This document shows positions 11,586 through 20,033 of a stretch of 64,000 bases of DNA, piece by piece. The position numbers were made by a program, and so were the translations under genes. The DNA is taken from NCBI RefSeq assembly GCF_902459805.1, contig NZ_CABPST010000001.1, forward strand, positions 434,001 to 498,000, read 5' to 3'. Source of the stretch: Pandoraea bronchicola (lineage in GTDB: Bacteria; Pseudomonadota; Gammaproteobacteria; Burkholderiales; Burkholderiaceae). Position 1 is the stretch's first letter. Every line of letters starts with the position of its first letter. Below the pieces are notes generated by a model, which did no database searches, was not told the origin of the DNA, and worked only from the letters and a program-made list of their open reading frames with translations.

Positions 11586-12305
11586 ATGCACGCACTGCAA
11601 AGCATCCAGAATTTCCAGCTCCTCCCACTGCTCAACACGGGCGTCTCGCTGTTCGTCGCGTTCATTCTCGGCACGATCATCGGCGTAGAGCGGCAAGTCC
11701 GCCAACGGACGGCCGGCCTGCGAACCAACGTCCTCGTGGCCGTAGGCGCCGCCGCTTTCGTCGATCTGTCGATGCGGCTCATGCCTGGCGATACCCGCGT
11801 GATTGCCTATGTGGTCTCGGGCGTCGGCTTCCTCGGCGCAGGCGCAATCATGAAAGACGGCGCCTCGGTGCGCGGCCTGAATACCGCCGCCACACTCTGG
11901 GGCTCGGCCGCCGTCGGCGCCGCTGCCGGGGCTAGCCTGATCGTCGAAGCCTGCGTCGTGGCCGCCTTCGTGCTGGCCGCCAATACGCTGTTGCGCCCGA
12001 TCGTGAACAGCATCAACCGTGCCCCGATCAACGAGGCAACGTCTGAAGCCACTTACGCGCTGTCCGTCATCTGCGCACGCACTACGCAGCGTGATGTTCT
12101 CGACAAGGTGGAAGCCTGGCTCGAAGCGTCGAACTATCCGGTGCGCGCGCTGGATATTCATCCGTTCGGCGAAGCGGAAGTCGAGATCGAGGCGCTGCTG
12201 CTGCCTACGGCGGTCAAGGCAGGCGAACTCGACGCACTCACCGATCATCTCGAGACGTTGCCCGGCGTCAATCAGGTGTTCTGGTCAAGCCGTTCGGATG
12301 ACTAA
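11586..12305 (+). CDS. MgtC/SapB family membrane protein
   Basis: 239 residues. The N-terminal half holds about four membrane segments with the family signatures LGTIIGVERQVRQRTAGLRTN (trimmed here to the GVERQ and RTAGLRTN motifs) and GVGFLGAGAIMKDG, then GLNTAATLWGSAAVG. The C-terminal ~85 residues form a soluble ACT-like domain (YALSVICARTTQRDVLDKV). MgtC proteins are inner-membrane proteins linked to growth at low magnesium and inside macrophages, and modulate F-type ATPase in some pathogens; this is known of the family, not shown here. The gene stands alone. Confidence 0.87.
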   Translation: MHALQSIQNFQLLPLLNTGVSLFVAFILGTIIGVERQVRQRTAGLRTNVLVAVGAAAFVDLSMRLMPGDTRVIAYVVSGVGFLGAGAIMKDGASVRGLNTAATLWGSAAVGAAAGASLIVEACVVAAFVLAANTLLRPIVNSINRAPINEATSEATYALSVICARTTQRDVLDKVEAWLEASNYPVRALDIHPFGEAEVEIEALLLPTAVKAGELDALTDHLETLPGVNQVFWSSRSDD

Positions 12306-12448
12306 GTGAAAAGCCGAATTACAAACGATTACAAAGCCTTACAGCACCGCATGCTGCGTCTTCTTAGACTGGAATCTCACTAACGCAAGTGATGCCTGCA
12401 CGAGAGATGTCCCTTCCGTGTGCAGCGCAAAGCAAAGGAGTCCATCTG

Positions 12449-12769
12449 ATGAAGAAGCTGATTATTTCGGTTGCTGCCCTGACCCTCGCCGGCGCCTCGG
12501 CCATGAGTTTCGCGCAAGGCGCTGGCGGCGGCGGTGCGGGCGCTGGCGGCGGCACAACGACGGCCCCGTCGACGCCGATGCCGAGCCAGGCTTCGCCGAA
12601 CTCGCGACAAGCCCCGACGCCGGGCGCGCAAACGATGACGCCGTCGGACTCGCATCCGAACTCGCATGCCCAGAAGCCGCGTCACAGCACCAAGAAGACG
12701 CCGAACAACGGCAACACGGGTAACAGCGCTACCAATGCGCCGGATAACGCACCGGGCAAGGCGCAGTAA
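12449..12769 (+). CDS. Small exported low-complexity protein
   Basis: 106 residues, unrecognised. It begins MKKLIISVAALTLAGASAMSFA, a textbook Sec signal peptide cleaved after SFA, preceded by AAAGGAG at correct spacing, so translation and export are credible. The mature part is Gly/Ala-rich (QGAGGGGAGAGGG), then Pro/Ser/Thr-rich, then basic and Asn-rich (KPRHSTKKTPNNGNTGN). There is no Cys and no recognisable fold; it is probably disordered in the periplasm. It is closed by a strong bidirectional terminator. Confidence 0.65.
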   Translation: MKKLIISVAALTLAGASAMSFAQGAGGGGAGAGGGTTTAPSTPMPSQASPNSRQAPTPGAQTMTPSDSHPNSHAQKPRHSTKKTPNNGNTGNSATNAPDNAPGKAQ

Positions 12770-12876
12770 CACCAGCGCCGCGGTATCGCGTTCAGGAACC
12801 GGCGCCGCCAGGGTTCACGGCCTTCAGGGCCAAACCCAATATCCTCGCCCGGGGGCGGTCCGTTTCCGAAGGACAC

Positions 12877-12917
12877 AAAAAAAGCAGGCTCGCGATTTGC
12901 AGCCTGCTTTTTTTTCA
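12877..12917. terminator. Bidirectional Rho-independent terminator
   Basis: AGCAGGCT (12883-12890) pairs with AGCCTGCT (12901-12908), flanked by A and T runs that extend the stem. It sits between the converging small exported protein gene and the DUF1840 gene. Confidence 0.9.
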
Positions 12918-12970
12918 TCTCACACGCCCGGACGGTGGGCGCGCCCTGCCGGGCACTCCGCGTCGCATGC

Positions 12971-13297
12971 CTAACGGCTGCTGACTTCCCACATCACCGC
13001 TACGTTTTCCTTGCGGGACTCACGCAGCATGTCGAGTAGCGGATAAGCACGTTGCGCCAGACGCAAACGGCTGTCGTCGTCGCGCTCGTCAGACTTCTTG
13101 CCCTCACTTTCCTTCTTCGCGGCAGCATCGTCTTCCGCGATGGCGGCTTCGAGTTTCGCGATAGCCTCGCCCATTTCGTCTTCGCCGATCGCTCCGCGCT
13201 CCCCGAGCTTCTTGCCGACGAGCCCGAGCAGAAACTGCGCAAGATTCTCCAGCATGGTGATCGTGGGCGAGGCGTGCGACTTGAACGTTACCAGCAT
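12971..13297 (-). CDS. DUF1840 domain-containing protein
   Basis: 108 residues beginning MLVTFKSHASPTITMLENLA, the characteristic N-terminus of DUF1840 proteins, with LGLVGKKLGERGAI after it. The middle is strongly charged (KKESEGKKSDERDDDSRLR) and the C-terminus is RESRKENVAVMWE. The family is widespread in Betaproteobacteria and uncharacterised. Divergent from argS. Confidence 0.87.
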   Translation of the reverse strand: MLVTFKSHASPTITMLENLAQFLLGLVGKKLGERGAIGEDEMGEAIAKLEAAIAEDDAAAKKESEGKKSDERDDDSRLRLAQRAYPLLDMLRESRKENVAVMWEVSSR

Positions 13298-13459
13298 AGT
13301 TGTCTCCCTATTCGCGTTATCACCACCCCCGCCCCGGCCTTGTCACGCAACGAGGGGGACCGGCGGGTACCGTGACTTCATCATACACCTGTTAAAATCC
13401 GGTGCTGACGATTCAATTGCCTGTCCGGACGCGTCCGGACGCACCCGAAACACCCGCCA

Positions 13460-15214
13460 ATGCTACCCGCCCAAAAGAATGCTCTCGTCGCGCTGATCGG
13501 CGACGTCGTCGCCGGCCTGATGCCTGCAGACGGCACCGCGCCCGTCATCCTGCTCGAACGCCCGAAAGTCGCCGCTCACGGCGATCTGGCCTGTAACGTG
13601 GCGATGCAACTCGCCAAGCCGCTGCGCGCCAACCCGCGCGAGCTGGCGCAAAAGATTGCCGACGCCATCCTCGCCGACGCCCGTGCGAAGGGGCTCGTCG
13701 ACGCCGTCGAGATCGCCGGCCCCGGGTTCATCAACCTGCGCCTGGCCAACGCCGCCAAGCAATCGGTCGCCCGCGCGATCCTGACCGAAGGCGCCGCCTT
13801 CGGCCGCCTTGCCGCCAGCAACGAAGCCGCCCCGGTGCTCGTCGAGTTCGTCTCGGCCAACCCGACCGGCCCGCTGCATGTGGGCCACGGCCGTCAGGCC
13901 GCGCTTGGCGACACGATCTCGGCATTGCTCAGCACGCAGGGCCGTCCGGTCCACCGCGAGTTCTACTACAACGACGCCGGCGTGCAGATCCAGACGCTCG
14001 CGACCTCGGTGCAAGCCCGTGCGCGCGGCTTCAAGCCCGGCGACGCCGAGTGGCCGGAGTCGGCTTACAACGGCGACTACATCGGCGATATCGCTCAGGA
14101 CTTCCTGGCGGGCAAGACCGTGCAGGCGTCCGACGGCGAGCCCGTCACCGGCAGCGGCCACATCGAGGATATCGACTCGATTCGCGCATTCGCGGTGGCC
14201 TATCTGCGCCGCGAGCAGGACATCGATCTGCAAACCTTCGGCGTCATCTTCGATCAGTACTACCTCGAGTCGTCGCTGTACGCCGACGGCAGTGTCGAGC
14301 GCACGGTTCAGGCACTCATCGACGCTGGCGTCACCTACGAACAGGAAGGCGCGCTGTGGCTGCGCACGACCGACTACGGCGACGACAAGGACCGCGTGAT
14401 GCGCAAGTCCGACGGCACGTATACGTACTTCGTGCCGGACGTCGCGTATCACACCCGCAAATGGAATCGCGGCTTCCATCAGGTCATCAACGTGCAAGGC
14501 TCGGACCACCACGGCACCATCGCCCGCGTGCGCGCCGGCCTGCAGGCGCTGGGTATCGGCATTCCGAAAGGCTATCCCGACTACGTGCTGCACAAGATGG
14601 TCACGGTCATGCGCAACGGCGAAGAGGTGAAGATCTCCAAGCGCGCGGGCAGCTATGTGACCGTGCGCGACCTGATCGAATGGTCGGGCGGCATTACGGC
14701 AGAAACGCCGGTGACGGACCCCGCCGAGCGTGAAGAAGCGCTGCGCCGTGGCCGCGACGCCGTGCGTTTCTTCCTGATTTCGCGCAAGGCAGACACCGAG
14801 TTCGTGTTCGACGTGGATCTCGCGCTCAAGCAGAACGACGAAAACCCCGTGTATTACGTCCAGTATGCGCACGCACGCATCTGCTCGATCCTGACGCAGT
14901 GGGGCGGCGACGAAGCCCAACTGGTCAACGCCGACCTCGCGCCGCTCGACAGCGAACGCGCACTCGCGTTGCTGCAGTTGCTCGCCGAATTCCCGGACAT
15001 GCTCACACGCGCCGCCGAAGAATTGGCACCGCACGCCGTGGCCTTCTATCTGCGAGATCTGGCAGGCGCGTTCCACTCTTTCTACAACGCCGATCGCGTG
15101 CTGGTCGACGACGAAACCGTCAAACACGCGCGTCTGGCGCTGCTGGCGGCAACGCGTCAGGTGCTGCGCAACGGCCTTGCCGTGCTGGGCGTGTCGGCCC
15201 CGGCCAAGATGTAA
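13460..15214 (+). CDS. argS: Arginyl-tRNA synthetase
   Basis: 584 residues, class I aminoacyl-tRNA synthetase that charges tRNA-Arg in the cytosol. The N-terminal Add-1 domain (about 1-100) is followed by [20 protein letters not shown], which contains the HIGH-type motif HVGHG at 140-144, and [13 protein letters not shown]. The KMSKS-equivalent is VKISKRAG, and the C-terminal DALR anticodon-binding domain starts near [10 protein letters not shown]. Length matches the bacterial family. Followed after 85 bases by a SPOR-domain gene. Confidence 0.97.
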   Translation: MLPAQKNALVALIGDVVAGLMPADGTAPVILLERPKVAAHGDLACNVAMQLAKPLRANPRELAQKIADAILADARAKGLVDAVEIAGPGFINLRLANAAKQSVARAILTEGAAFGRLAASNEAAPVLVEFVSANPTGPLHVGHGRQAALGDTISALLSTQGRPVHREFYYNDAGVQIQTLATSVQARARGFKPGDAEWPESAYNGDYIGDIAQDFLAGKTVQASDGEPVTGSGHIEDIDSIRAFAVAYLRREQDIDLQTFGVIFDQYYLESSLYADGSVERTVQALIDAGVTYEQEGALWLRTTDYGDDKDRVMRKSDGTYTYFVPDVAYHTRKWNRGFHQVINVQGSDHHGTIARVRAGLQALGIGIPKGYPDYVLHKMVTVMRNGEEVKISKRAGSYVTVRDLIEWSGGITAETPVTDPAEREEALRRGRDAVRFFLISRKADTEFVFDVDLALKQNDENPVYYVQYAHARICSILTQWGGDEAQLVNADLAPLDSERALALLQLLAEFPDMLTRAAEELAPHAVAFYLRDLAGAFHSFYNADRVLVDDETVKHARLALLAATRQVLRNGLAVLGVSAPAKM

Positions 15215-15299
15215 GCCCTGGCAAGGTCTGTTCACACCCATTACCCAACCCTTCCGAACGGCAAACGCGTCGGAACTCTGTAAGGACGGAATCGACTCG

Positions 15300-15992
15300 A
15301 TGGCAAACACACGTCGACCCCCCCGCCAGCGGGGCGGTACTTTCCTGGGCATTGTGCTCGGCCTGATCGTTGGGCTGGCCGTTGCCGTCGTCGTTGCGCT
15401 CTACATCACGAAGACGCCGACCCCGTTCGTCGAAAAGACGCCGCCGCGTCCGGCCGAGAACTCGCCGGCCGCGCAGGCGCCCGATCCGAACAAGTCGCTG
15501 CAGCCGCGCACGCCGCTGCCGGGTGCAGCATCGGCATCTGGCGCACCGGAAACGGCTTCGCAGGCCGCGACGTCGCCGCTCGTGCCGGGCGCGCCGGTCG
15601 AGCCAGTAGCCCCGCCAACGGCCTCGGCGCCGACGGCGCCCGCCACGCAGCCCGCTCATACGAAGCCGTCGCCGGCCGACATCCTCAACGGGAAATCGAC
15701 GGTCCCGGTCGCCCCGCCGACCACGCCGCCCGCCAGCGCAACGGATAACGCCAACACCGGTTACTACCTGCAGGTTGGCGCGTTCAAGTCGCAAAACGAC
15801 GCCGAACAGTTGCGTGCCAAGCTGACCCTCTCGGGCTTCGAGGCGAAGGTCACGCAACGCGATGCGAACGGTCTGACGCTCTATCGCGTGCGCCTCGGCC
15901 CGTACAGCAAGCTCGACGAGATGAACCACGTGCGTCAACGCCTGCAGGATGGCGGCTACGACACGGCAGTCATCCGCTTCACGAAGCAATAA
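15300..15992 (+). CDS. SPOR domain-containing membrane protein (FtsN-like architecture)
   Basis: 230 residues. A short basic cytosolic tail (MANTRRPPRQRGG) precedes one membrane helix (about 14-38, TFLGIVLGLIVGLAVAVVVA), a long Pro/Ala-rich periplasmic linker (about 40-150) and a C-terminal SPOR domain (about 155-228) with YYLQVGAFKSQNDAEQLRAK and GPYSKLDEMNHVRQRL. SPOR domains bind denuded peptidoglycan at the septum. The layout is that of FtsN-like division proteins, but the name is not certain. The start is the first ATG after argS; an upstream frame inside argS is rejected. The argS-SPOR-dsbA order is typical of Burkholderiaceae (from memory). Confidence 0.88.
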   Translation: MANTRRPPRQRGGTFLGIVLGLIVGLAVAVVVALYITKTPTPFVEKTPPRPAENSPAAQAPDPNKSLQPRTPLPGAASASGAPETASQAATSPLVPGAPVEPVAPPTASAPTAPATQPAHTKPSPADILNGKSTVPVAPPTTPPASATDNANTGYYLQVGAFKSQNDAEQLRAKLTLSGFEAKVTQRDANGLTLYRVRLGPYSKLDEMNHVRQRLQDGGYDTAVIRFTKQ

Positions 15993-15996
15993 ACGC

Positions 15997-16029
15997 AAAA
16001 GGCGTTGCACGATCAGTGCAGCGCCTTTT
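15997..16029 (+). terminator. Rho-independent terminator after the SPOR gene
   Basis: AAAAGGCG-TTGCAC and GTGCAG-CGCCTTTT pair around the loop GATCA, with one mismatch, ending in CTTTTG. It lies 5 bases after the stop codon. Confidence 0.85.
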
Positions 16030-16240
16030 GTTTCCCCCTCCCGAAACCGCCGCACGCCGCAAGCACAAACGCGAAAAAGCACGCATTATTCGGGAGGATC
16101 CGGCATCGCCGGGCCGTTGAACCCGGCAGCCTATCGCCGGTCATACGCACTGGCTAATCTGCCTGAATCCGGGATATGGTTTCGCAGGAGCGCCGCTCAA
16201 TCGATGGCTGGCGCGTCTGCCTCACTCCTAAACAACGATC

Positions 16241-16924
16241 ATGAAAAAACTTCTTGGTGCCGTTCTGATTTCTTTCGGTTTCCTCTCCGGCGCGGCCTCG
16301 GCGTCGCCCGAAGCACCGGTCGCGGGGACCGACTACCTGGTGTTGCCGCAGGCACAGCCCACGTCGGCGGGCGCGGGCAAAATCGAAGTGACCGAATTCT
16401 TCTGGTACGGCTGCCCGCACTGCAACGCGCTCGAGCCGTCGCTCGAAGCCTGGGTGAAGAAGCAGGGCAAGGATGTCGTGTTCAAGCGCGTGCCGGTCGC
16501 CTTCCAGGACCGTTTCGAGCCGCACACCCGCATGTTCTACGCCCTGAGCGCGCTGGGCCGCGAAGGCGACCTCACGCCCAAGGTCTTCAACGAGATCCAC
16601 GTCAAGCACAACTACCTGCTGACGGCGCAGACGCAGGCCGACTTCCTCTCGCAGTTCGGCATCGACAAGCAGAAGTACATGGACGCCTATAACGGCTTCT
16701 CGACCCAGGCCAACGTGAAGACGGCCAACAAGACGTGGCAGGACTACAAGATCGACGGCGTGCCGACGATCGCGATCCAGGGCAAGTACCTGGTCTCGCC
16801 GGCCACCTCGGGCGACGCGCTGCAAAAGGCCGGCAAGGCAGCCACGAGCGAACAGCAGACGTTCGATGCAGCGCTCAAGACGGCCGACTCGATCATCAAC
16901 CAGATCCGCGCGAAGAAGCTGTAA
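16241..16924 (+). CDS. dsbA: Thiol:disulfide interchange protein DsbA
   Basis: 227 residues. Signal peptide MKKLLGAVLISFGFLSGAASA, then a thioredoxin-fold oxidoreductase with the active site CPHC (Cys58, Cys61) within FFWYGCPHCNALEP, an inserted helical domain, and the cis-Pro loop DGVPTIAIQG. It introduces disulfides into exported proteins in the periplasm and is recharged by DsbB. Length and motifs match the family. A hairpin terminator follows directly. Confidence 0.95.
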   Translation: MKKLLGAVLISFGFLSGAASASPEAPVAGTDYLVLPQAQPTSAGAGKIEVTEFFWYGCPHCNALEPSLEAWVKKQGKDVVFKRVPVAFQDRFEPHTRMFYALSALGREGDLTPKVFNEIHVKHNYLLTAQTQADFLSQFGIDKQKYMDAYNGFSTQANVKTANKTWQDYKIDGVPTIAIQGKYLVSPATSGDALQKAGKAATSEQQTFDAALKTADSIINQIRAKKL

Positions 16925-16938
16925 GCTTCGCGAATCAC

Positions 16939-16963
16939 AAAGCCCGGCCCCGGCCGGGCTTTT
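16939..16963 (+). terminator. Rho-independent terminator after dsbA
   Basis: AAAGCCCGGCC and GGCCGGGCTTTT form a compact stem. Its T run ends only about 7 bases before the ATG of the next gene. Confidence 0.88.
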
Positions 16964-16970
16964 GCGTTAC

Positions 16971-17825
16971 ATGGCCACACACACGACATCACCGAAAGTT
17001 TTCATCACGGGCGCCTCGAGCGGATTGGGCGAGGCGCTCGCGCGTCACTATGCCGCCGAGGGCGCGATCCTCGGGCTGGTGGGCCGTCGCGGCGACAAGC
17101 TCGCCGATCTCGCCGCCACGCTGCCCCATCCGCATGCCGTGCATTGCTATGCGCTCGACGTGCGCGACGCGCTCGCCCTGCGCGCAGCGGCCGAAGACTT
17201 CATGTCGCGACACGGCGTGCCGGACATTGTGATTGCCAATGCGGGCATCAGCCATGGCGTGAATACGGAAGACGCGGCCGATCTGCCGCACTTTGCGTCG
17301 GTGATGGATACCAACTGGATGGCGATGGTGGCTACCTTCAGCCCCTTCGTTGCGCCGATGCGAGAGCGCAAGCGCGGCACGCTCGTAGGCATCGGCAGTG
17401 TGGCCGGTGTGCGCGGGCTGCCGGGGCACGGGGCCTACAGCGCGTCGAAAGCGGCGGCAATGACGTATCTGGAAAGCCTTCGGGTGGAACTGCGCGCCGA
17501 CAAGGTGGCGGTGGTGACCATCGCGCCGGGCTACATCCGCACGCCGATGACCGACGGCAACCCGTTCCCGATGCCGTTCCTGATGGACGCGGACAAGTTC
17601 GCCCGCAAGGCGGCCGCGGCGATCGCGCGCCGCAAGCGCTTTGTGGTGCTTCCTTGGCCGATGGGCATTGTGGCTTGCGCCATGCGACACCTGCCGCGCT
17701 GGCTCTACGACTGGCTCTTCGCTCGCGCGCCGCGCAAACCGCGCTTGTCGGAACGCAAAGTGACGGAGAACGCCCCGGCACACCCGGACAAGCCGGCAGA
17801 CAAGTCACCGAACGACCCCGCATAG
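16971..17825 (+). CDS. Short-chain dehydrogenase/reductase
   Basis: 284-residue classical SDR. Cofactor loop TGASSGLGEALARH near the N-terminus, NAG motif in IVIANAGISHG, catalytic Ser in IGIGSVAGVRG and YSASK (Tyr and Lys). The C-terminal ~50 residues include a hydrophobic stretch (WPMGIVACAMRHLPRWLYDW) that may associate with membrane, and a Lys/Pro-rich tail. The start MATHTTSPKVFITG is the only plausible one for the Rossmann fold, yet it abuts the dsbA terminator and has no visible Shine-Dalgarno sequence. Substrate unknown. Confidence 0.87.
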   Translation: MATHTTSPKVFITGASSGLGEALARHYAAEGAILGLVGRRGDKLADLAATLPHPHAVHCYALDVRDALALRAAAEDFMSRHGVPDIVIANAGISHGVNTEDAADLPHFASVMDTNWMAMVATFSPFVAPMRERKRGTLVGIGSVAGVRGLPGHGAYSASKAAAMTYLESLRVELRADKVAVVTIAPGYIRTPMTDGNPFPMPFLMDADKFARKAAAAIARRKRFVVLPWPMGIVACAMRHLPRWLYDWLFARAPRKPRLSERKVTENAPAHPDKPADKSPNDPA

Positions 17826-17924
17826 CCGGACCCGCGAGGATATTCCCCAAACTGCGAGGCGAATCCGGGGAAAGCCGTGAGATGCACGTTACAGTGCCCC
17901 AAATTTCTCACGCGCGACGTCCCC

Positions 17925-18416
17925 ATGAACGCCATGTCAACGCAAGACGCATCGAGCGCTTGCCCAACTCGCGGCGTTGCCCCCCTGCGGCGCATCGCCC
18001 TCACCCTCTTCGCTCCGCTCGCCTTCGTCGTTTCCGGATGTGCGGCGATGGACCCAGGCAACTGGCAAGTCGTCGGCCCGCCGCAATCGTACGTCCGGCC
18101 CGCGCCGGTCGTCGTCGCGCCTGCGCCGGCGATAGTGACGCCTGCACCGGTCATCGTCACGCCAGCGCCCATGATCATCGCGCCGCAACCGCCTGTGGTC
18201 ATCGGTCCGCCGCCGCCTTACATCGTGGTGCCGCAGCCTCGGCCGCGCACCTCTCGCGATACGGCGCATTTCTTAAGAGAGCGATGCTATCTGGAGAAAG
18301 GGGGCTGCTACACCACCGAATATCAGCAGCGCTACGAGTTCGATCCCTACACGGGCACGTGGGGTTGGGTCGGTCAGCGCGACTACCGCTGGAAAGGCAG
18401 CCGGGGGAATCGATAA
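17925..18416 (+). CDS. Putative lipoprotein with Pro-Ala-Pro repeats
   Basis: 163 residues from ATG 17925 (a second ATG at 17934 is possible). The signal region ends with the lipobox-like VVSGC, so it is probably lipidated and outer-membrane attached. After it comes a repetitive segment of PAPVVV, PAPAIV, PAPVIV, PAPMII and related units (about 50-100), then a compact C-terminal part with two Cys (RCYLEKGGCYTTEYQQRYE) and aromatic residues (YTGTWGWVGQRDYRW). I do not recognise a named family. The Pro-rich stretch may span the periplasm. Confidence 0.7.
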   Translation: MNAMSTQDASSACPTRGVAPLRRIALTLFAPLAFVVSGCAAMDPGNWQVVGPPQSYVRPAPVVVAPAPAIVTPAPVIVTPAPMIIAPQPPVVIGPPPPYIVVPQPRPRTSRDTAHFLRERCYLEKGGCYTTEYQQRYEFDPYTGTWGWVGQRDYRWKGSRGNR

Positions 18417-18641
18417 GTCCCGCCTTGTCCGAGCGTCACACCTGCTACCCCCTGTGAGCGTTGTCCGGAATTTTGACCCGTTGTGGTGCATTGCGAACCT
18501 GCGCTAGAGTGCCTGTGTAACTTGAGTAGAGGTACACACGACGTTAAACCGGTCTTGCCGCAAAAGAGCGGACGTATGCCGAAGGGCGTTACATCGCATA
18601 CCGATCCGACTGCGGCACTCCCAACCAAGCAGGAGAGGTAT

Positions 18642-19961
18642 ATGCAGGCAACCCCCACCGGCGCACCGGTCATCGATCCGGCATTGCGCCGTAAAGCCGT
18701 GATCGGTTCCACGCTGGGCAATGCATTCGAGTGGTTCGACTTCACCGTCTACGGTCTTTTCGCCGTCGTCATCGCAAAACTCTTCTTCCCCGCAGAAAAC
18801 GATACGAACTCGCTGCTCGCGAGTGTGGCGTCGCTAGGCGTGGCGTTCTTCTTCCGTCCCATCGGCGGCCTCGCGTTCGGTTTGTACGCCGATCACGCCG
18901 GGCGCAAGTCGGCGCTCTCTGTCATGGTGCTGCTCATGGCGCTTGGCACGGGCCTGATTGGCATTGCGCCGACATACGCGACCATCGGCTTCGCCGCACC
19001 TCTGCTGATTCTGCTCGCGCGCGTGATTCAGGGCTTCTCGGCGGGCGGGGAATTCGGCGGTTCGACGGCCATGCTCATCGAGTTCTCTCCGCCCCATCTG
19101 CGCGGTTTCTACGGCAGCTTTCAGATGTGCTCGCAGGCATTGGCCGTGGCGCTCGCCGGGCTGTGCGCCTATGCGCTCAACACCGGGCTGACGAAGGAAG
19201 CACTCGAATCGTGGGGCTGGCGTCTGCCCTTCCTGTTCGGGATTCTGATCGGGCCCGTGGGTTTTTACATTCGACGCCGCATGACGGAGTCGCCGGAGTT
19301 TCTGGCCTACGCCGCCGCGCGTGAACCGACCCGCCGCACACCGCTCGCCGATGTCTTCTCGAAGCACTATCGTTCACTCATCGCAGGCTTCGGCCTGACG
19401 GTCGCGGCGACGACGTCGTTCTACGTGACGTTGATCTACACACCGATCTACGCGGTCAAGCAGTTGGGACTGACGCAGGGCGCCGCAAGCCTGTCGACGT
19501 TCATCGCCGCCATCCTGATCGCCGTGATGTGCCCGATCACCGGGTGGATTTCGGATCGCGTCGGGCGCAAGCCGCTGATTCTGCTGTTCGTGCTGCTCTA
19601 CGGTCTGGTGTCGTTCTGGATGTTCACGCGCCTGCACGGCTCGCCGTCGATGAGCAATCTGCTGCTCGCGCAAATTCTCCCGGCCATCTGCATGGGCTTC
19701 GTGTGGGGCGCGTTCCCGACGGCGGTCACCGAAGTGTTCCCGGTCGGCGTGCGTTCGACGGGCGTGTCGATTCTCTACAACCTCTCGGTGATGCTGTTCG
19801 GCGGCCTCGCGCCCTTCTGGATCACGTATCTCATCAAGGCGACGGAAAACCCGTTGGCCCCGGCGTATTACATTCTGCTGACCGTATCGATCAGTCTGGT
19901 GACATACGGCTTGCTGGGCCGCGACGGCCGGCATGCTCCGGCGTCGGCACAGCACGCCTGA
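18642..19961 (+). CDS. MFS transporter, metabolite:H+ symporter (MHS) family
   Basis: 439 residues with twelve predicted membrane segments. The N-terminus IGSTLGNAFEWFDFTVYGLFA (the GNAFEWFDF motif) and FFRPIGGLAFGLYADHAGRK are hallmarks of the MHS branch, which includes proline/betaine, citrate and shikimate symporters; GWISDRVGRKPLIL is the second MFS loop motif. ATG 18642 has AGGAGAG upstream; a frame extending to 18483 is rejected. The substrate is likely an organic acid or compatible solute but cannot be fixed. Confidence 0.9.
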   Translation: MQATPTGAPVIDPALRRKAVIGSTLGNAFEWFDFTVYGLFAVVIAKLFFPAENDTNSLLASVASLGVAFFFRPIGGLAFGLYADHAGRKSALSVMVLLMALGTGLIGIAPTYATIGFAAPLLILLARVIQGFSAGGEFGGSTAMLIEFSPPHLRGFYGSFQMCSQALAVALAGLCAYALNTGLTKEALESWGWRLPFLFGILIGPVGFYIRRRMTESPEFLAYAAAREPTRRTPLADVFSKHYRSLIAGFGLTVAATTSFYVTLIYTPIYAVKQLGLTQGAASLSTFIAAILIAVMCPITGWISDRVGRKPLILLFVLLYGLVSFWMFTRLHGSPSMSNLLLAQILPAICMGFVWGAFPTAVTEVFPVGVRSTGVSILYNLSVMLFGGLAPFWITYLIKATENPLAPAYYILLTVSISLVTYGLLGRDGRHAPASAQHA

Positions 19962-19983
19962 CATCGCACTCGCAACCCCATGG

Positions 19984-20020
19984 AAAATGCCCCGGTGACG
20001 CAGGTCACCGGGGCATTTTT
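19984..20020. terminator. Bidirectional Rho-independent terminator
   Basis: AAAATGCCCCGGTGAC and GTCACCGGGGCATTTT form a perfect 16-bp stem with a very short loop and T runs both ways, between the converging MHS transporter and metallo-hydrolase genes. Confidence 0.93.
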
Positions 20021-20033
20021 CATTGCAGCCGAA

